Positions 44,101-51,434 of a stretch of 61,024 nucleotides of DNA are shown here, one piece after another (the stretch's first letter is position 1; each line of letters opens with the position of its first letter). Origin of the DNA: Agathobacter sp. (GTDB lineage: Bacteria; Bacillota; Clostridia; Lachnospirales; Lachnospiraceae); contig JALEZW010000019.1 in NCBI GenBank assembly GCA_022772675.1, forward strand, positions 1 to 61,024. The letters run 5' to 3'. The position numbers were made by a program, and so were the translations under genes. The notes below the pieces were generated by a model. It saw only the letters and a program-made list of their open reading frames with translations. It was not told the origin of the DNA and searched no databases.

Positions 44101-46010
44101 AATCGCTTTTAGGCTCAGCAGTTTTAAAAAATGATGAACTGTTTGATTTATGGTTCCCGGAGGCATCCACACAGCATACGCCTGTATTGGACCTGGATGT
44201 GGATGATATACCGGTGGATTTTGACACTGGAAACTGGACCATTTCCGTTAAGCGTGTCCCGGCTTCACAGAATGATGTGTTAAATATTTACGCTTTCACA
44301 AAAGATACAAAGGCAGCAGGATATAAGGTAAAATCTGTGGTACATTATCAGTGCGCAGATGGAAGTGTAAAGCAGCAGAATAAGGAAATGAGATATGAAC
44401 CGCTGTCGGCGGAGGGGGATAATATCAAGGGGATGCTTACGGTCAAGGGGCTGAATGTTTCCGGCATGGTATCTCTTCAAAATATGACCCTTAAGGAGAT
44501 GTCTACCAGTACGGCTGCTGAGGAAGTCGCTTATGCGATTGTCCAGCAGATACGGAATAATGTCATCGTGAACAGCTATTATCTGGATTTTTCCGGAGGA
44601 AATCTGACTGCTAAGGATGGAGCAAACAGATCACCTTCTTACGGGAAAAAGCTGAGTACGGAAAGCCAGAAAGTTTACCTTTCCCTGGATGAAAAAACCG
44701 AGGAAAAGATTCTGAATGCTGAGAAGTATGATATGGTAGTCGGTATTGACTACAAAATAAAGTATGATTCCAGCAAAACCGAGTACCGCTCCAAGTATGT
44801 CTATCTGACAGACCAGAATATTAAGAAGACGAAAATGGGAAGCTATCTGGTACTGAATTTCGATGAGAAGTATGTAAGTGAAATTACAGGTATCACCCTG
44901 CAACCTGTGGGTGGACTTCCGGTTGCCATTGATGCAGCCTGTGTGGGTACTTATGAGAAGAAAGATGGACAGCAGGTATGTACCGGATGGTACTGCTTTG
45001 AGCCTGAGGATAAGAGCATATTGGATAAGTTAACCACCATAAAGCCGATTTCAAGACAGAGTGAGAAGAAAGACAATAACTGTCTTAATTCTGCAGACAG
45101 GCTGATACCGGTACATCTTTCTATTAAGACTGCAGCCAATGAGGTGCTTGACACCAGCACCATTGGAAGCGGAACAAAAGAACCGGTTTCCATGACTATC
45201 AATTACACGAAGATTGGTGGTGCAGCAGCAGAGAAGACCTACCATAATCTGACAGGACGTTTACAGACAGGAGATTTCAGTGCCGGCAATACAGCAGATG
45301 CATACTTCCTGATTCAGGGTATTGAGAGCATCCGGTGGATTGAATTTGCCTTTGCGGATGGTACCGTGGAGACGGCATCCTGGAAGCCGGAGTCTGTAAC
45401 GGCGGAAATATTGGATCCGGCTTCGGATACAATCTGGTCAGATACCCGTCCCATTGGAGTGACAATTACGAAGTCGAACCCGGGATATGCAAACTTTGGA
45501 AATATTTCTGTCGAGGCTTCCATCAATAGTGATTCCACTGCAAGGACCGGCGAAATTCTTGCCATGGGCATGACGGCAGGGGACAGCAGTGAGATTGCCG
45601 TTAAGGTAAATGGTTCGGAGAAGGGCTTTCAGGCATCTGTCAATGAGACCAATGAAAACGGCGATGTGATAAACAATGATTCCTCATCACCGGAGAGCTA
45701 TATGAAGGTGAAGTCCGGCGGCATTGTATTTAATGCCCCGTCCGATGGCATTGTGAACAGGTATTTTGTTATTACTGTTTCCTCGAAGGAAATTCCGGGA
45801 GCGCAGCTGAAGATTAAGATTACGGTTAGTCCAAAGCCTGTTTCTACGGGAAGTGGTGACGGTGATACTCCTGGAGGAAGTGGCAGTGACACTCCGGGAG
45901 GCAGTGACAGCAATACGCCTGGAGAAAGCGGCAGTGACACTCCGGGAGGAAATGACAACAATACACCGGGAGAAACAGGAGGTGATTCTCCCGGTACAGA
46001 AAAGATGTAG
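41193..46010 (+). CDS. Giant secreted protein with Thr/Pro/Gly-rich tail
   Basis: A 1605-residue exported protein. ATG 41193 is preferred because GAGGTG lies 6 bases upstream and a signal peptide follows at once (WIRGVCILFAVCVLFAVFI, cleavage near AKAEE). The rest has predicted beta-domains of about 150-200 residues that resemble each other loosely: blocks with YLVMVTTDEIS, GFTTDLCNYTVTVSVADD, YSVKLDFEIA and GNWTISVKRVP. Residues from about 1555 on are a low-complexity SGSDTPGG repeat. There is no LPxTG motif and no final membrane segment, so wall anchoring is not shown. It is encoded in the machine operon and may form the outer fibre or sheath. No known homologue was recognised. Confidence 0.75.
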   Translation: MNKSVCLKWIRGVCILFAVCVLFAVFINADQAKAEENNTYLLSVSTGESTGKNVQYIAVIYKDDNGKTRKHFLFPGEDSLSEGYARAAEKNKDELQKKLDNASTVMGFNITDYKSRKGLTQSYATDDFLFTPAYNLKEIEKIQICTFGNSQWSVPEMKLYRVSDIYGLNMLGGYSGQYYIDFSGTLIAEYASSRGTLSWTSSELFSIQPKGDSNGEFKLETGLNKAYSTHEVGKFGVEMSLADCYGAGIEALVSEFSNYQEIAKRSQLSSMGLMETLVLNVRYKDKSGIAHEVQVPMVANTILSALEQGTLKTDSQILGVAQQGEKLAFAVSFPNCEEIIDIHIAYGDVTNSIMPYVTQKNTSRVDALKIGTQNADNLSFTKLTICELDAQGTLKTSLNSGMLQSEIESGGDVKWYTVAESDRGIQLAPKSKAYSKITFLNEKDRTKEPVTKKTGTTYLVMVTTDEISSAGTADDVTVQLEYTNKEGKKECESDEVSLQNGESVKDFYGYWSGKEGGGNKATGMQRVLTAAGQTFCCPITIQNVEDLTGIKLSKKGKDDWQIYGIQIYDIQGALPAREGKWLSEQQKNGSYMTDRVYTRAIDDSNPLVRMSNLATLVKKNKFFSISQNGETVSISEKKYDWSNQRYSMDYETTQKDLGFTTDLCNYTVTVSVADDAVTDFDSGDCGSKGKFYFQLVFENGSSAYVLANQQLSADGFRAGYDESFKIATNRNYGELSAVKIIPDDMISNDSGTGVYDKLKVNQIRVLKDSENGTNREWIIDNIGWVNIPYVDEVGRNASFPNGRSESEICQTYPVSDASYSVKLDFEIANHNLVDGETPFQGQMYAKIVYIDDTGRTQYCSVDVVKAMYDYLEMSPSWTEKETSTSEIVQDATKDSKKMTVSNPAYMFQSGKVNHFYVNLSRAKTLKSIQFSGQSSLTCKWVVDNLSIFRVLRQGTLKMTDDNQYLHNDQKSLLGSAVLKNDELFDLWFPEASTQHTPVLDLDVDDIPVDFDTGNWTISVKRVPASQNDVLNIYAFTKDTKAAGYKVKSVVHYQCADGSVKQQNKEMRYEPLSAEGDNIKGMLTVKGLNVSGMVSLQNMTLKEMSTSTAAEEVAYAIVQQIRNNVIVNSYYLDFSGGNLTAKDGANRSPSYGKKLSTESQKVYLSLDEKTEEKILNAEKYDMVVGIDYKIKYDSSKTEYRSKYVYLTDQNIKKTKMGSYLVLNFDEKYVSEITGITLQPVGGLPVAIDAACVGTYEKKDGQQVCTGWYCFEPEDKSILDKLTTIKPISRQSEKKDNNCLNSADRLIPVHLSIKTAANEVLDTSTIGSGTKEPVSMTINYTKIGGAAAEKTYHNLTGRLQTGDFSAGNTADAYFLIQGIESIRWIEFAFADGTVETASWKPESVTAEILDPASDTIWSDTRPIGVTITKSNPGYANFGNISVEASINSDSTARTGEILAMGMTAGDSSEIAVKVNGSEKGFQASVNETNENGDVINNDSSSPESYMKVKSGGIVFNAPSDGIVNRYFVITVSSKEIPGAQLKIKITVSPKPVSTGSGDGDTPGGSGSDTPGGSDSNTPGESGSDTPGGNDNNTPGETGGDSPGTEKM
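45853..45999 (+). repeat. Tandem repeat encoding the SGSDTPGG tail
   Basis: About six imperfect 24-bp units at the end of the giant gene, coding Gly/Ser/Asp-Thr-Pro-Gly. Such regions are flexible, wall-spanning linkers in surface proteins. Confidence 0.75.
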
Positions 46011-46034
46011 CAGAGATAACAGGAGGAAAATAAC

Positions 46035-46772
46035 ATGAAAAAAGCAGCATGGATAAGGCTTGTCAGTGTATTTCTTATAGCGGCACTTTTGTTTACCGGC
46101 TGCGGCTGGAACAAAGTGGAAGGAGATGACCTGCGTTATCCATGCAAGTGGAAAACAAAGGGAAAGAACACGGTAGTGCTTGAAATCAAAGCAGGGACAG
46201 CACCTGAAGGTTATGAGTGGAAAACCGGTGAATATGATGCGAATATCCTTTCTGTCAGTGACCCGGCAATTGATAAAAAGGGAAATGTCAAATACACCAT
46301 TGAGTCAGTTAATCTGGGAAAGACAATTGTTCCCTTTGTATGCCAGAGCAGTGATGTGTTAAAGACACAGGATTATGAGCTTACGGTTTCTCTGGAAAAG
46401 AAGGATGCAGACAGTAAACTTACCGTAACTGATTTTCAATGGAATGAACCGGAAAGCCATGGCGGCGGGGAGGAATGGGAAACTCCTTATTCGTATTCCG
46501 CCACAGAGGATGGAGGCGTTGAGCTGATCTTTGCCGGTGGAATCGAAGTGGACTGGACCATTAAAAATTATGATAAGGAACGTCTGGAGGTGGTTGGTCC
46601 CTACTATGAGGATGACAGCTGCAGCTTTACACTGACCGGACTTAGTGCAGGAAAATGCAGCTTTACCGTTTCCAGTGAAACTGCAGGCTATACACTGACA
46701 CTGGTGTTAAGCGTTGATCAGGATGGAAAGATTACCGTAGAATCAGATGAGGCAAAAGGAAATAAGAAGTAG
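46035..46772 (+). CDS. Lipoprotein with two beta-domains
   Basis: A 245-residue lipoprotein. The signal sequence RLVSVFLIAALLFTGCGW has the lipobox LFTGC, so the cysteine at about position 23 would be lipidated and hold the protein on the outer side of the membrane. Two Ig-like or MG-like beta parts follow (about 30-120 and 130-235); LTGLSAGKCSFTVSSETAGY resembles bacterial Ig-like domains. Start follows AGGAGG. Last gene of the machine operon. The last four codons and the stop, plus half of the terminator, are repeated exactly at 47998-48027, which shows that a segment was inserted right behind this gene. The role is unknown; a surface component of the machine is likely. Confidence 0.75.
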   Translation: MKKAAWIRLVSVFLIAALLFTGCGWNKVEGDDLRYPCKWKTKGKNTVVLEIKAGTAPEGYEWKTGEYDANILSVSDPAIDKKGNVKYTIESVNLGKTIVPFVCQSSDVLKTQDYELTVSLEKKDADSKLTVTDFQWNEPESHGGGEEWETPYSYSATEDGGVELIFAGGIEVDWTIKNYDKERLEVVGPYYEDDSCSFTLTGLSAGKCSFTVSSETAGYTLTLVLSVDQDGKITVESDEAKGNKK

Positions 46773-46789
46773 AAAAACCTCCGGGAATT
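46760..46789 (+). repeat. 30-bp direct repeat, left copy, with broken terminator arm
   Basis: Identical over 30 bases to 47998-48027. It contains the end of the lipoprotein gene and the 5' arm of a terminator (CCTCCGGGAA) but no 3' arm follows here. Confidence 0.85.
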
Positions 46790-46881
46790 ATGGAATATAA
46801 ATTTCTGTATTGCCCACTTTCCGTTAACTACACACAGTTTCCACGCAGGTGAATAAATATATTTTTGTAATAAAATTTATA

Positions 46882-46909
46882 TTGCATTTTTATCAAACTT
46901 GGTTATAAT
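46882..46909 (+). promoter_or_regulatory. Promoter of the ToxI-like antitoxin RNA
   Basis: TTGCAT at 46882, 16 bases, TATAAT at 46904. The start of transcription would fall about 20 bases before the first 33-nt repeat. Confidence 0.65.
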
Positions 46910-46938
46910 ATAGTTAAGAAAGTGAAATACTTTTTGTT

Positions 46939-47037
46939 GAGGTTACGAAGCCTATCAAAATCGTATTAATAGAGGTTACGAAGCCTGCCAAAATCGTATT
47001 AATAGAGGTTACGAAGCCTATCAAAATCGTACTAATA
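46939..47037 (+). ncRNA. ToxI-like antitoxin RNA: three 33-nt tandem repeats
   Basis: Three units at 46939, 46972 and 47005, each beginning GAGGTTACGAAGCC. Unit 2 differs at two bases and unit 3 at one. They are followed directly by a terminator and then the toxin gene. This is the standard order of type III toxin-antitoxin systems, in which the toxin cuts the repeat transcript into single antitoxin RNAs that bind and block it. Pseudoknot folding was not computed. Confidence 0.8.
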
Positions 47038-47070
47038 AAAGGAACAGGTTTTATGCTTGTTCCTTTTATT
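47037..47070 (+). terminator. Terminator between antitoxin repeats and toxin gene
   Basis: AAAAGGAACA pairs with TGTTCCTTTT, followed by ATTG. In type III systems this leaky terminator sets the excess of antitoxin RNA over toxin message. Confidence 0.8.
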
Positions 47071-47086
47071 GTTCTTGGAGAAAACT

Positions 47087-47611
47087 ATGAAATGGATAAA
47101 TGTTAATGAAAAGTACCTGGATTTTTTGAGAACGCTTGAAAAAAGGATACCAAGAACAGATTATGGGTCGGATAAATATAAACCGTTCTTTGGGATTCTT
47201 TTTGAGAAGGATGAATTCTATTATATAACTCAAGTTTCTCATGCACAGTCAAGACATTTTAATATGAAAAACCAATCTGACTTTTTCAAAATTTATGATC
47301 CGCAAGAGCTGTCAAGGCTGATTGCTGTCGTAAACCTGAATTATATGTTTCCAATACCAAGGGATGAGGTCAGCCCTTTTGTCAAGAAAGATATAGGTAC
47401 ATATCGAACGTTCAAGTCGGAGGAAGAAAAAAGCAAGTATATTGACTTGTTGGACTCTGAAATGAAAATGATAAATACTATGAATTTATCAGAGGCGGCA
47501 AAGAAAGTGTATAATCAGAAATATGCTTTTCCGGATTCAAGATTAGCGCAGAGATGCCTTGACTATAAGGCATTGGAGGAACTGGCACAAAAGTGGAAAA
47601 CGGAAGAATAA
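47087..47611 (+). CDS. ToxN/AbiQ-like type III toxin (endoribonuclease)
   Basis: A 174-residue protein from ATG 47087 (TTGGAG 6 bases before; the longer frame starts in the terminator). Features typical of ToxN-type toxins are the beta-rich start WINVNEKYLDFLRTLEKRIP, YKPFFGILFEKDEFYYI, QSRHFNMKNQSDFFKI, and AVVNLNYMFPIP, which corresponds to the usual INLNxMIPV segment. The C-terminal part is helical (YIDLLDSEMKMIN..., AQRCLDYKAL). ToxN enzymes cut mRNA and often act in phage defence by stopping growth. The repeats and terminator directly upstream support the assignment. The module is flanked by a 30-bp duplication and so was acquired separately from the secretion genes. Confidence 0.8.
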   Translation: MKWINVNEKYLDFLRTLEKRIPRTDYGSDKYKPFFGILFEKDEFYYITQVSHAQSRHFNMKNQSDFFKIYDPQELSRLIAVVNLNYMFPIPRDEVSPFVKKDIGTYRTFKSEEEKSKYIDLLDSEMKMINTMNLSEAAKKVYNQKYAFPDSRLAQRCLDYKALEELAQKWKTEE

Positions 47612-47997
47612 AGCAGAATCATCTCATACACGTAAGGCTCAAGCCGTGCATCATGTGGGGAACATTTCTGGGACCGTCCGGGGATGGATGCATATCTGGA
47701 AAGAGCGGAGTCATGCTTTTAAATTCCAAGTAAGTATTCCGGGGATAAAGAGGCAATGAAGAAGATGCTGTTTTCCAATTATAAATTTACGGAAATGGAT
47801 GATGAGTCAGTTTCAGCAATCAATACATTTATCGGAGTGAATATTCCAGTCAGCGGAGAAGGGGGATATGTGCAAATATTCCTCTGTTCAGGAAGGCGAT
47901 TGCGACAGCCGGCGTGGTGCCCAGAAGCTTGGCATTTCTGTGGAAGAATTGAAAAAAACATGGCAGAGGCAGGCTGCCGCCAGAACGCGGCTGAATA
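47612..47997. other. Stretch without a clear gene behind the toxin
   Basis: Short frames exist (for example KMLFSNYKFTEMDDESVSAI near 47760 and GAQKLGISVEELKKTW near 47910) in different phases, with no ribosome binding sites. It looks like the remains of one or two genes that came with the toxin module. Confidence 0.4.
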
Positions 47998-48027
47998 AAA
48001 TAAGAAGTAGAAAAACCTCCGGGAATT
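47998..48027 (+). repeat. 30-bp direct repeat, right copy, continuing into an intact terminator
   Basis: Exact copy of 46760-46789. Here the sequence continues to the complete hairpin and promoter 3, so this is probably the original junction. Confidence 0.85.
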
Positions 48028-48046
48028 TAATTTCCCGGAGGTTTTT
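48011..48046 (+). terminator. Strong terminator, originally of the machine operon
   Basis: A 15-bp stem AAAAACCTCCGGGAA / TTCCCGGAGGTTTTT with a six-base loop and its own T-run. It ends eight bases before regulon promoter 3. Confidence 0.92.
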
Positions 48047-48054
48047 CCATATGG

Positions 48055-48088
48055 TGTTGCGGTTTTGTTGCGGTAGCTGTGGTATAGT
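48055..48088 (+). promoter_or_regulatory. Regulon promoter 3, before family A genes A3 and A4
   Basis: TGTTGCG at 48055-48061 and 48066-48072 (period 11), eight bases from TTGCGGT to TATAGT at 48083-48088. Confidence 0.8.
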
Positions 48089-48152
48089 TGAATAAATAAA
48101 AATAATGTAAGAATATGTCGGTTTTCAAATTAAAAAAGGAGGAGAAGATAAA

Positions 48153-49481
48153 ATGGCAGAAAAACAAGAAGTAGACTTTCAGGCATATGCCAGAAAGGTT
48201 AAGGATGCAATGGGAAACGATGCCGGTGAGAAGGAAGCAGGTACCCGGGAATTCGGCGAGAAATGCACAAATTATTTTTATCATAAACTGAAGGCAGCAG
48301 CAGACACCATGAAGAAAAATGGCTATCTCATTGATGAAGGACTGCAGTTCGGGGAACATACCCTTGCGGAGACCATGCAGATGGCGGGCATGACCCCGGA
48401 GGAAATCCAAAAAATGAAGGTAGAGGATAAACTCAAGTTTGCGGCATTTTATGCAGCCGGTGTGGAGTTTGCAAACGCAAAGGGCAAAACCACACTTCCC
48501 ATGTATGTGCATCTTCCGGCAGAAAACGGAAAAGTACAGCCCCAGGTGCTGGATGATGAGGGACTAGTACTGGATGACATGGAGAAAAAGGGACAGCTTC
48601 ATTCAGAGGTGGCAGTGAATTTTTTTGAGTGGCTGATTAATTTATTAGGTATTTCAACAGACAGGAGCCGCTATAATGACCAGCTGAAACGTTCAAAGGA
48701 ATTAGGCAGCCGGATATCAGAACATCTTTCTGAGGTTCGTGAAAAATCGTTTACGATGAAAGGGGAATTGCTTCGTTTGGACAAGGAAAATACAGAGCAT
48801 ATCAGTAAAAATATCAAGCTTCTGGATGCAGGACAGGAAGAAGCAGACAAGTGGAACAAACTCTTTTTTGGGAAAAATGTGCCGGAGAGCTGGGTCTGCA
48901 GGGATGGTTCCAGGCTGGATCCGTTTTCTGCCTGTATTGGAATTATGAATGTAGAGAACTTTGGGGATCTGAATTGCATTATAGGCAAGACTCCGGACGA
49001 AGTAAAGAACGATCCTGCAGCAATGGAATTGATTGAAAGGTCAGTAACGAAATACCGTGATCTGGCAAACCAGTATGAGACTGAAAAAAAGGCGCATCCC
49101 AAAGATGTTGCGGCAGGTACTTTTCGGGTGAGTGCGTCACTGGATAAGAAACTGCATGACAGCTTACAGTTGTCACCGCTTGCGGAAGACCAGATGGATC
49201 ATTCCATGGTGCCGGAATTACAAAGTATGGCATATAGTGCAGGTATGGGTCGTAATATGATTCCTTATTATCCGTTTGCCATGGCTCAGGAGCAATTGGA
49301 AAAGGTAACCCATGATCCGGCATATAAGAGTGGTTATACCACTTTTGCAATGAGATCCGATTGGAATTCCCTTAAGGAAGAGATTAAGCTGTATCACGCA
49401 TTGAAAGAAGGAAACCGTGAGGAAGTACAAAAAAAGTTTAGAATCCGTCATGCAATCTACCCTTACCAGAAAGGCGGCTAA
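48153..49481 (+). CDS. Family A protein A3, N-terminal 428 codons before a frameshift
   Basis: This frame gives 442 residues; the last dozen (after VQKK) are out of phase. Family landmarks: MKKNGYLIDEGLQFGEHTLA at about 50-70, KLKFAAFYAAGVEFANAKGK, FFEWLINLLGISTDR from F157, LFFGKNVPESWVCRDGSRL near 235, and DPFSACIGIMNVENF. There is no signal peptide. A run of seven A at 49429-49435 lies where the phase changes. With six A the frame would continue into the next entry and the product would have 574 residues, against 573 in A2. So the gene is probably one unit that has gained a base, by mutation or sequencing error. Good ribosome binding site (AGGAGG). Confidence 0.75.
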   Translation: MAEKQEVDFQAYARKVKDAMGNDAGEKEAGTREFGEKCTNYFYHKLKAAADTMKKNGYLIDEGLQFGEHTLAETMQMAGMTPEEIQKMKVEDKLKFAAFYAAGVEFANAKGKTTLPMYVHLPAENGKVQPQVLDDEGLVLDDMEKKGQLHSEVAVNFFEWLINLLGISTDRSRYNDQLKRSKELGSRISEHLSEVREKSFTMKGELLRLDKENTEHISKNIKLLDAGQEEADKWNKLFFGKNVPESWVCRDGSRLDPFSACIGIMNVENFGDLNCIIGKTPDEVKNDPAAMELIERSVTKYRDLANQYETEKKAHPKDVAAGTFRVSASLDKKLHDSLQLSPLAEDQMDHSMVPELQSMAYSAGMGRNMIPYYPFAMAQEQLEKVTHDPAYKSGYTTFAMRSDWNSLKEEIKLYHALKEGNREEVQKKFRIRHAIYPYQKGG

Positions 49482-49878
49482 AGAAATGCTGAAGGAAAAG
49501 ATTAGGGCGAATATGATAAAGGGGAATATGGAGAAAATCGGTAAAGGTGCGGTTCCAGATGGGGATGTAGCAATCATTCAGAATGCTGTGAAAGAAAAAA
49601 TAGACAGCGCAGGACTCGACAGGATGTCCCCTAAGAAATTTGCCCAAGCAGTAGATGCCGTACTGTCCGGAAGATTTGCAAAAAAAGGACGGGTGAAATT
49701 GTTACTGGGAGATAATGGAAATAATATTGCGAGCATAGATGTTTCTTTAGGTGGTTCAGCAATCCTGGAGTCACAAAAAATAGGAATTCGTGATGTCAAT
49801 AAGATACAGCCGAAAATGGATAAGATTGAAGAGGAACCTGAGGCGGAAAATCAGGACGAAAATGAAATGATCCTGTAG
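49417..49878 (+). CDS. Family A protein A3, C-terminal part in the shifted frame
   Basis: The phase +1 to the preceding entry codes for SLESVMQSTLTRKAAKEMLK and a further 120 residues, ending EAENQDENEMIL, an acidic stretch with a hydrophobic end like those of other family A proteins. No ribosome binding site precedes any possible start (GTG 49417 is inside the other frame), so independent translation is unlikely. Functional sense: the C-terminal tail, which may be the secretion signal, is cut off from the N-terminal domain in this genome unless the frame is restored. Confidence 0.6.
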   Translation: MRKYKKSLESVMQSTLTRKAAKEMLKEKIRANMIKGNMEKIGKGAVPDGDVAIIQNAVKEKIDSAGLDRMSPKKFAQAVDAVLSGRFAKKGRVKLLLGDNGNNIASIDVSLGGSAILESQKIGIRDVNKIQPKMDKIEEEPEAENQDENEMIL

Positions 49879-49933
49879 CAGAATATAAACATGAGAAAGA
49901 GATATCGTATCATTTCATAAAGGAGGAAGTGTC

Positions 49934-51226
49934 ATGGGAAAATTAACACAGGAACAACGGAATAAATTTTATAGTGTGATACATGAGGATATGAAATATA
50001 GTGCCAGTTATAGCGAAAGTTATGGGGAGAAAACTCTGGAGGAGTTGCGTCAACTTTCCAATCAACTGGAAAAGAAGGGATATCATCTGGTGGACTGTAT
50101 GATGATAGGTCCTCGTACATTAAGAGAACATTTGACCGATTGGGGATATAATCTGGATTCAATGGATAAAACGACAGTGCTTGGAATGGGAGCCTATTTG
50201 TATGACTATTCTAAGAAATTTGAACCAGTCCATCGTCACACCTATGAAAAGAAATATCCTCCTGTCATTACGTTTCTGAAGCCGGACGAAAAGGGCAATG
50301 TAGTTCCGGAAGAGGAAGGAGTATACAAATATAAGAAAAGTGGAGAGTTCGTAGAAAAGAAAAGAGAGGTAGAGAATTTAAGCTTTTGGGATAAAATTCT
50401 TTTATGGCTTGGATTTACATCAAATAGGAATGATTTTAATAAGAAGCTGGTAGAGGCAAGAGCAGCAGCCAGGGAAAAAGCAGAGGTGTTAACAGCCAAA
50501 TGGGAGCCTGTGAGACAGAACCATGATAAGTATCTTCAGGAACATAAGGAAAAAAATGATCAGGCAAAGGAAATATCTCAGAAAAATGCTGAAAAGCAGA
50601 AGGAACTTTATCAGGCATTGTTTCCGGATAAAAGAAAACCTGAGAAGTTTGAAATTGTCAGTGAAGGGAAAAAATCCAATGTGAATCCGGTTGCGGTCTG
50701 TATGGGAATGCTTATGAAAGAAAATCCCCAAAAGGCAGCTGAAATTATGTCTGGAAATACTTCTGAATTATTAAAAGATCCTGCTAATGCAGCTTTATTA
50801 AAGAATATGGGGGAAAAATATGCAAAGTCTTTAGTTCCCTGGGATTCTTTTGAAGAAAATTTTGGGGGCAAGCTTCCGAGAAATCAGGATGGAACATTTG
50901 ACTTTAAGGTCGACGAGCCGAATAATCTGGATAAATCCGCTTTTGAGCTCTGGGTGAAGGTTAAGCTGTCCAGAAATCTGGGAAAAGATCCATTGGAAGC
51001 TGCCAGTGCAGAAGAAAAGGATGCGATAGGAAGAATCGCTGAGGGCATGAGAGAGAAAAAAATCTATAAAGCTGTTGAAAACTGGGATTTTGAAAAAGCA
51101 AAGGAAGCAGGAGGACCGGATTTTCTTGAGAAAATAAGAATCAAGGATAAACCGTTGGAGATGGCAGACTTTGATGCTGAGTTTTCTCATTTGGAAGCAA
51201 ATGAGGAATTGCATATGGGAGACTGA
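49934..51226 (+). CDS. Family A protein A4, predicted secretion substrate
   Basis: A 430-residue soluble protein with AAGGAGG before ATG 49934. Landmarks: KKGYHLVDCMMIGPRTLREH at about 52-71, VITFLKPDEKGNVVPEEEG, FWDKILLWLGFTSNR from F151, a coiled helix around 175-215 (AAAREKAEVLTAKWEPVRQN), ALFPDKRKPEKFEIV and VNPVAVCMGMLMKENP. It ends ANEELHMGD. It is closest to A5 and A6 in the N-terminal half (MIGP.TL.EHL and KPDxKGNVxPEEE). It has no signal peptide or enzyme motif. Second gene behind promoter 3; a terminator follows. Confidence 0.72.
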   Translation: MGKLTQEQRNKFYSVIHEDMKYSASYSESYGEKTLEELRQLSNQLEKKGYHLVDCMMIGPRTLREHLTDWGYNLDSMDKTTVLGMGAYLYDYSKKFEPVHRHTYEKKYPPVITFLKPDEKGNVVPEEEGVYKYKKSGEFVEKKREVENLSFWDKILLWLGFTSNRNDFNKKLVEARAAAREKAEVLTAKWEPVRQNHDKYLQEHKEKNDQAKEISQKNAEKQKELYQALFPDKRKPEKFEIVSEGKKSNVNPVAVCMGMLMKENPQKAAEIMSGNTSELLKDPANAALLKNMGEKYAKSLVPWDSFEENFGGKLPRNQDGTFDFKVDEPNNLDKSAFELWVKVKLSRNLGKDPLEAASAEEKDAIGRIAEGMREKKIYKAVENWDFEKAKEAGGPDFLEKIRIKDKPLEMADFDAEFSHLEANEELHMGD

Positions 51227-51270
51227 GATCCAATGAATAATAAAGCCCATAGTATGGAGATGGATACGGA

Positions 51271-51300
51271 AGGCACCCGATGAGGGTGCTTTTCTTTTTT
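51271..51300 (+). terminator. Terminator after A4
   Basis: GCACCC and GGGTGC around GATGA, followed by TTTTCTTTTTT. Confidence 0.88.
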
Positions 51301-51330
51301 GGAGAAAAAACGGATTCATTCTGACCAGCG

Positions 51331-51364
51331 TGTTGCGTTTTTGTTGCGGTTCCTGTGCTATAGT
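51331..51364 (+). promoter_or_regulatory. Regulon promoter 4, before A5
   Basis: TGTTGCG at 51331-51337 and 51342-51348 (period 11), eight bases from TTGCGGT to TATAGT at 51359-51364. The stretch behind the -10 (TAACCTCAAAGTATAAAGG) recurs at 52517 and 55918. Confidence 0.82.
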
Positions 51365-51434
51365 AACCTCAAAGTATAAAGGCGGAGTGTTGAAAATCCA
51401 TAAAGTCAGGAAATCAATGAAGGAGGAAATCTAT

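Noticed and set aside
29318..46772. Reading the machine as a conjugative transposon
   Set aside because: No relaxase, no recombinase within the locus and no flanking repeats; the Tn916-type integrase lies 15 kb away behind core genes.
46939..47037. Possible CRISPR array from the regular 33-nt repeats
   Set aside because: The units are directly joined with no spacers, there are only three, and a toxin gene with leaky terminator follows; this is the type III antitoxin layout.
47756..47998. 80-codon frame behind the toxin
   Set aside because: No ribosome binding site, composition changes halfway, and neighbouring frames carry equally plausible fragments; treated as gene remains.
49429..49440. 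Programmed -1 frameshift at the A-run in A3
   Set aside because: A slippery A AAA AAG is present, but a -1 shift gives GTT then TAG, a stop. The frame that continues the protein is +1, so an indel is the simpler reading.
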